Below, piece by piece: positions 60,218 to 64,000 of a stretch of DNA of 64,000 bases. Each line of letters begins with the position of its first letter. Position 1 is the first letter of the stretch. Where the stretch lies: assembly GCF_010499455.1 (NCBI RefSeq), contig NZ_JAAGOH010000010.1:1-64000 (forward strand). Direction: 5' to 3'. The notes under the pieces are model-generated. The model was not told where the DNA came from and made no database searches. It worked only from the letters and a program-made list of their open reading frames with translations. The position numbers and the translations under genes are program-made. Origin of the DNA: Ideonella livida. GTDB taxonomy: Bacteria > Pseudomonadota > Gammaproteobacteria > Burkholderiales > Burkholderiaceae_C.

Positions 60218-61951
60218 TCATTCGCCCAACCAGGCCAAGCGTCGGGCCGCGATCTCGGCGTCGGACGGGGTCTGCAAGCCCAGGCGGACCTGCTGGCCGG
60301 CCGCGGCCTCGGCGCTCTGTTCGGCGGCCAGGCGCAGGGTACGCAGGCGCTGGCCGCGCACCACGGTCAACTCGCAGGCCTGGGTGGGCAGGACCCACTG
60401 GCGCAGGTCCTCCAGCCGGCGCAAACGCCAGCCATCGGCGGCCAGCAGCTCATCCCCGGCCGAGAGCCCGGCCGCCTCGGCCAGCCCGCCGCGCAGCACG
60501 ACCTTGACCTTGAGGCCCTCGGCCCCCTCCTGCATCCGCAGGCCCAGGCGCTGCGCCAGGGCGGTCGCCTCTTGGGTGACCGACACGCCCATGGCTTCCA
60601 AGGCTGGCGCAAGGGGCAAGGGATCACGGCCGTGGACCCACTGGATCAGGGCCCCGGCCAAGGCCGGACCGCCCTCGGCGGAAACGGCCGCCAGGATGGC
60701 GGCTTCGGTCACGCCGTGGCGCAGGCTGCCCTTCCAGAGCCGGCGCATCACCGCATCCAGCCCGGCGGCACCGGCCGCGCGCAGGCGCAGGTCCAGCAGC
60801 AGGGCCACGAGCGAGCCCTTGGTGTAGTAGCTGACGGTGGCGTTGGGGGAGTTTTCGTCGGGGCGGTAGTACTTGACCCAGGCGTCAAAACTGGCCTGGG
60901 CCACGCTGTGCCACGCCTGCCCCGGTGCCTGGGCCACCCCATTGACGGTGCGGGCGAGGGCCTTGAGGTAGCGGGCGGTGTCCATCAGGCCCACCCGGCG
61001 CAGGAAGAGGTCGTCGTAGTAGGAGGTGAAGCCCTCGAAGAACCAGAGCAGCTCGGTGTAGTTCTCCCGCGCATAGTCGTAGCGCAAGAACTCCCGCGGC
61101 TTGAGCCGCTTGACGTTCCAGGTGTGGAAGTACTCGTGGCTGATCAGGCCCAGCAGGGTCTGGTAGCCCTCGCTGGTCTCCGGCATCCCGGTACGCGGCA
61201 GGTCACGGCGGTTGGCGATCAGGGCCGTGCTGGCGCGGTGCTCCAGACCGCCATAGCCCTCCTCCACCGCGTTGAGCATGAAGACGTAGCGGGCAAAGGG
61301 CGGGCGGCCCTTGCCATGCCAAAAGCGGATCTGGGCCTCGCACAGGCGTTGGGTGTCGGCCAGCAGGCGCTCTCCATCCATGCCCGGCCACGCGCCGGCG
61401 ACCACGAACTCGTGGGGCACGCCGCAAGCTTCGAAGCGGCCGCGCCAGAAAGGACCAAGTTCCACCGGGGAGTCGGCCAGCTCGTCGTAGTCGGCGGCCT
61501 TCCAGGTCCGCGGCCGCGGGCCGGGTGGCAGGGCCACCGCCACGTCCCAGCCGCGCGGCAACTGGCCCAGTCGCAGCTCGTGGGGCTCGTCCTCGCGCCC
61601 CTCCACCCGCAGGCACAGGCTGGTGGGGTTGAAGAAGCCGCGGCAGTCCTCCAGCCAGGCACAGCGCACCGAGTTGTCGAAGGCGTACACCTCGTAGCGC
61701 AGCACCAGGGCGGTGCTGCCCTCGCAGGCCACGTCCCATGTGCATTTGTCGAGCTGGCGGACCGCGCAGGCCGCCTCGCCCTGGCGGGCCTCCAGCGGCC
61801 CCAGGTGACGGGCGAACTCGCGCACCATGTAGCTGCCCGGAATCCAGGTGGGCAGGCTCAGGCGACAGCGGGCCGGCGGCTGTGGCACGGTCAGGGTGAC
61901 GGCAAAGCGGTGTGCGGCCGCCTGGGCCACGTCCACGCGGAAAGTGATCAT
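60218..61951 (-). CDS. M61-family metalloaminopeptidase with PDZ domain
   Basis: 577 residues from ATG 61951. N-terminal beta domain (LPTWIPGSYMVREFARHL), then the zinc motif HEYFHTWNVKRLKP (His272, Glu273, His276) of glycyl aminopeptidases and a C-terminal PDZ region (GLRMQEGAEGLKVKVVLRGGLAEAAGLSAGDELLAAD, about 480-530). There is no signal peptide, so it is probably cytoplasmic. It cleaves N-terminal residues from peptides. A longer frame to 62056 is rejected for lack of family similarity. Confidence 0.93.
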   Translation of the reverse strand: MITFRVDVAQAAAHRFAVTLTVPQPPARCRLSLPTWIPGSYMVREFARHLGPLEARQGEAACAVRQLDKCTWDVACEGSTALVLRYEVYAFDNSVRCAWLEDCRGFFNPTSLCLRVEGREDEPHELRLGQLPRGWDVAVALPPGPRPRTWKAADYDELADSPVELGPFWRGRFEACGVPHEFVVAGAWPGMDGERLLADTQRLCEAQIRFWHGKGRPPFARYVFMLNAVEEGYGGLEHRASTALIANRRDLPRTGMPETSEGYQTLLGLISHEYFHTWNVKRLKPREFLRYDYARENYTELLWFFEGFTSYYDDLFLRRVGLMDTARYLKALARTVNGVAQAPGQAWHSVAQASFDAWVKYYRPDENSPNATVSYYTKGSLVALLLDLRLRAAGAAGLDAVMRRLWKGSLRHGVTEAAILAAVSAEGGPALAGALIQWVHGRDPLPLAPALEAMGVSVTQEATALAQRLGLRMQEGAEGLKVKVVLRGGLAEAAGLSAGDELLAADGWRLRRLEDLRQWVLPTQACELTVVRGQRLRTLRLAAEQSAEAAAGQQVRLGLQTPSDAEIAARRLAWLGE

Positions 61952-62009
61952 CGGCTCGGGCTCCTGCCGGTCGGATGGGGAGTGGCGGTGAGGGTCGATG
62001 GTGCCGGGC

Positions 62010-62507
62010 TCAGATGCCGGCGGCCCCCAGGAAACAGCAGAAAGCAGCGATGGCACTGAGGCGGAAGCGCAGGGTGAGCCAGTAGCCCAGGCCCGCGGCG
62101 GTGTAGAGCTGACGGTCCTTCCAATAGCAGACGCCCAGCATCACCCCCAGCACCACCAGGCCCGCGTGCGGGGGCATGATCATGCCGAACCAGCCCACCA
62201 ACGGCGGCACCATGGCCCAGCGGAAAGCCCGCCCCCCCGGCAGGCCGGCCCGCATGGCCAGGCCCCAGTGCACACCGCCCAGAAAGGCGACGATGGCCCC
62301 GGCATAAGCGGACAGGGAAAGGGCCACCCAGACGTGGGCATCACGCAGCTCATCGCTGTCGCCCCCCACCAGCCAGACCAGCAGGGTGCCCAGCGCAAAG
62401 GGGATCAATCCAGCATGGCCCAGCTTCCAGGCTTCCTGGGGAGGCTGCTGCTCGCCCGGCACCACAGGCCAGGCCGGGGAAGAGGGAGGCGTCATCGGCG
62501 TGTTCAT
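62010..62507 (-). CDS. DUF3429 membrane protein
   Basis: 165 residues. Three to five hydrophobic helices (LIPFALGTLLVWLVG, VWVALSLSAYAGAIVAFLGGVHWGLAMR, WAMVPPLVGWFGMIMPPHAGLVVLGVMLGVCYW, FRLSAIAAFCCFLGAA). The GGVHWGLAM and YWKDRQLY regions are typical of DUF3429. Function unknown. Confidence 0.87.
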   Translation of the reverse strand: MNTPMTPPSSPAWPVVPGEQQPPQEAWKLGHAGLIPFALGTLLVWLVGGDSDELRDAHVWVALSLSAYAGAIVAFLGGVHWGLAMRAGLPGGRAFRWAMVPPLVGWFGMIMPPHAGLVVLGVMLGVCYWKDRQLYTAAGLGYWLTLRFRLSAIAAFCCFLGAAGI

Positions 62508-62650
62508 GGCGCCGCATTGTCACCGGTGGCGCAAGCCGGCAACACACGCATGGGCGTCGATCTGGCGCCGGCGCGACAGCGGCCCGCGCCCGGGACGGCG
62601 AGCCGCCCATCCGACACGGCGGCAACGCCGTGTGGCGGATTCGAGAGAAC

Positions 62651-62688
62651 AAAAGAAAACGGGCCAGATGTTTTCACATCTGGCCCGT
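62651..62688 (-). terminator. Rho-independent terminator of the tRNA-Arg pair
   Basis: A perfect 12-bp stem (ACGGGCCAGATG/CATCTGGCCCGT, 6-nt loop) whose minus-strand copy is followed by TTTTCTTTT. It sits just past the 3' end of the first-listed tRNA-Arg. Confidence 0.9.
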
Positions 62689-62693
62689 GGAGT

Positions 62694-62770
62694 TGGTGCG
62701 GCTGGCAGGATTCGAACCCACGACCCCTTGGTTCGTAGCCAAGTACTCTATCCAACTGAGCTACAGCCGC
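62694..62770 (-). tRNA. tRNA-Arg (anticodon ACG), copy 1
   Basis: 77 nt with encoded CCA. Acceptor GCGGCTG/CAGCCGC, D arm with AGCTCAGTTGGATAGAG, anticodon loop CTACGAA (ACG at 62734-62736), T arm GTGGGTTCGAATCCTGC (one mismatch region). Identical to the copy 211 nt upstream on the same strand. Confidence 0.96.
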
Positions 62771-62904
62771 TCGTCTATGACGGTGATCAGACTGGCAAGA
62801 GACCTGAGCCTCGAGTCAGAACGACGCTGATGGCATGCTGTTTGGAGTCAGACTGGTGACTGACTTTGCACTTTCGTGCATGCACGCTCACAAGCGATTT
62901 GGTT

Positions 62905-62981
62905 TGGTGCGGCTGGCAGGATTCGAACCCACGACCCCTTGGTTCGTAGCCAAGTACTCTATCCAACTGAGCTACAGCCGC
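62905..62981 (-). tRNA. tRNA-Arg (anticodon ACG), copy 2
   Basis: Same 77-nt sequence as copy 1, anticodon at 62945-62947. Upstream of copy 1 on the minus strand, so the two probably share the promoter at 62994-63023 and the terminator at 62651-62688. Confidence 0.96.
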
Positions 62982-62993
62982 TGCGAGCCTATG

Positions 62994-63023
62994 ACTATAG
63001 CACAGCGTATTTTTGAATTGCAA
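62994..63023 (-). promoter_or_regulatory. Sigma-70 type promoter of the tRNA-Arg pair
   Basis: On the minus strand TTGCAA (63018-63023) and TATAGT (62994-62999) are separated by 18 nt and end 12 nt before the 5' end of copy 2. The spacing and proximity are right for a stable-RNA promoter. Confidence 0.6.
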
Positions 63024-63064
63024 GCACTCTGCGCGAAAAACTTTTGCAGGCCGGTTCCAACCCG

Positions 63065-64000
63065 TCAATCGATGGCGGCAGCACGCTGGTCGTAAGCCAG
63101 GGCGCGGTCTTCCTGGCCCTCCTCGCGGGCCATGCCCGCCAGGCAGCGCAGGGACTGCCGGCGCACAGATGAGGGCAAGGCGACCGCCGAGGCGGTCTGC
63201 TCCAACAGACGTCGGGCCTTGCCCCAGAGCTGCCGGTCGGCAAACACCATGGCCGCCGCGGCCACCAGCGCCGGCTCATGTCCGTGCTGACCCATGGCCA
63301 CCTCCAGCCGTGGCAGCCATTCGCTGCCCGCACCGGGCGCACAGTCCACCAGGGCCAGTGCCAGGGCGGCACGGCCTTCGGGCTCAAACTTGCCCAGCCG
63401 CTCCCAAGCCTGCTGCAGCCAGAACCGGCCGGTGCCGGCCTCACCCAGGCGGGCGGCACGGCTGGCGGCCCGGGCCACCACCCAGGGGTCCTGGCGGTCG
63501 GCCGCGTCAAGCTGCTGCCAAGTCCGCTGCAACTGATCCACGTCGAAGGCCTGGTCCAGCGCATCCAACGCCAGCGACCGCAGCAGCGACTGGGCAGCCG
63601 CTGCCGAGAAGCCCTGGTGCTTGGCCAGCAGGCGGGCCACCTGCAGGGCCTGCAGGGGTTGGCGCATCTGCCGCGCCAGCTGCAGGCGCAGGCGCAGGGC
63701 CTGGGTGCGGCGTGCCACCCCTGGTGGCAGCTCAGCCAGCAGCCGCTGCGCCTCCTCGGCCTGGCGGTCCTCGACCGCCCACTCGGCGCACTGCAGCAGC
63801 AGGCCATCCACCGCGGAGCCGCTGAGCTGCTGTGACCGCGCCAGCGACAGCGCGGTCTGCACGGCCTCATCGCGACCCTTGCGGTCCTGCAGGCGGTGGG
63901 CGGCGCTGGCCAGCAGGCCATGTGCGAGCACCGAAAAACCGGTGTCTTCACGCAGGGCCGCGGTATCGGCCTGCAAGGCCAGCGCCCGCTCCGCCGCCCG
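63065..64000 (-). CDS. HemY-like TPR protein, C-terminal part (start outside window)
   Basis: The frame is open at the right edge and ends at TGA 63065-63067, showing about 311 residues. Repeated helical pairs with Ala/Leu/Gln-rich TPR-like pattern and the stretch FADRQLWGKARRLLEQTA, typical of the C-terminal TPR part of betaproteobacterial HemY. These membrane proteins are encoded after hemD/hemX but are not the protoporphyrinogen oxidase also called HemY. The N-terminal membrane part and the neighbouring genes lie outside the window. Confidence 0.75.
   Translation of the reverse strand, partial: RAAERALALQADTAALREDTGFSVLAHGLLASAAHRLQDRKGRDEAVQTALSLARSQQLSGSAVDGLLLQCAEWAVEDRQAEEAQRLLAELPPGVARRTQALRLRLQLARQMRQPLQALQVARLLAKHQGFSAAAAQSLLRSLALDALDQAFDVDQLQRTWQQLDAADRQDPWVVARAASRAARLGEAGTGRFWLQQAWERLGKFEPEGRAALALALVDCAPGAGSEWLPRLEVAMGQHGHEPALVAAAAMVFADRQLWGKARRLLEQTASAVALPSSVRRQSLRCLAGMAREEGQEDRALAYDQRAAAID

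Noticed and set aside
62771-62904. Possible third tRNA or small RNA between the tRNA-Arg copies
   Set aside because: No cloverleaf or terminator is visible. It is most simply a transcribed spacer.

Overview
The window is very G+C-rich bacterial chromosome. Gene content and order (yicC-gmk-rpoZ-spoT, rph-rdgB-hemW, serS, fkpB-ispH, a cheY-cheA-mcp-cheW cluster with cheR-cheD-cheB nearby, and a HemY-like TPR protein) point to a betaproteobacterium of the order Burkholderiales, probably near the Leptothrix/Ideonella/Rubrivivax group. This placement is inferred from gene content and style, not from a search.

Layout. Positions 1-11.9 kb hold a secreted-protein locus: the C-terminus of one RTX-type repeat protein, a PLP-dependent Orn/Lys/Arg decarboxylase on the other strand, a second large RTX protein, then a type I secretion ABC transporter, its HlyD-type adaptor and a glycosyltransferase. 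A TauE/SafE permease follows (11.9-12.7 kb). From 12.77 to 23.5 kb lies a roughly 10.7-kb genomic island in the 3' end of a tRNA-Ser(CGA) gene. The intact tRNA is at the right end and a 62-bp copy of its 3' part is at the left end. The island carries an IS3-family element whose orfB has an amber codon, a czc/cus-like heavy-metal efflux operon with several histidine-rich periplasmic proteins, two unrecognised genes that look frameshifted, and no integrase. From 23.6 to 34.4 kb is housekeeping content: a SNF2 helicase, serS, ispH, fkpB, radC, an Smr-domain protein, and a tightly overlapping set of degenerate GGDEF protein, MinD-like ATPase and truncated haemoglobin.

From 34.6 to 37.4 kb is cheR-cheD-cheB. 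From 37.4 to 46.3 kb is a core block: hemW, rdgB, rph, a PP2C phosphatase and a Ser/Thr kinase on the minus strand, and yicC, gmk, rpoZ and spoT on the plus strand. Next come a membrane-linked methyltransferase and a two-component pair. From 49.2 to 58.2 kb is the second chemotaxis block: a CheZ-like protein, cheY, cheA, three chemoreceptors and cheW. The third receptor is interrupted by an in-frame TAA. The right end carries an enoyl-CoA hydratase, a DUF3108 protein, an M61 peptidase, a DUF3429 membrane protein, two identical tRNA-Arg(ACG) genes and a partial HemY-like protein.

The two che blocks together supply a nearly complete chemotaxis pathway. The first two receptors end in the WETF-type tail that tethers CheR and CheB. 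The items most worth following up are the integrase-less tRNA-Ser metal island with its unusual RND pump, the degenerate-GGDEF/MinD-like/globin unit, the small DxxxQ protein before cheY, and the split receptor.
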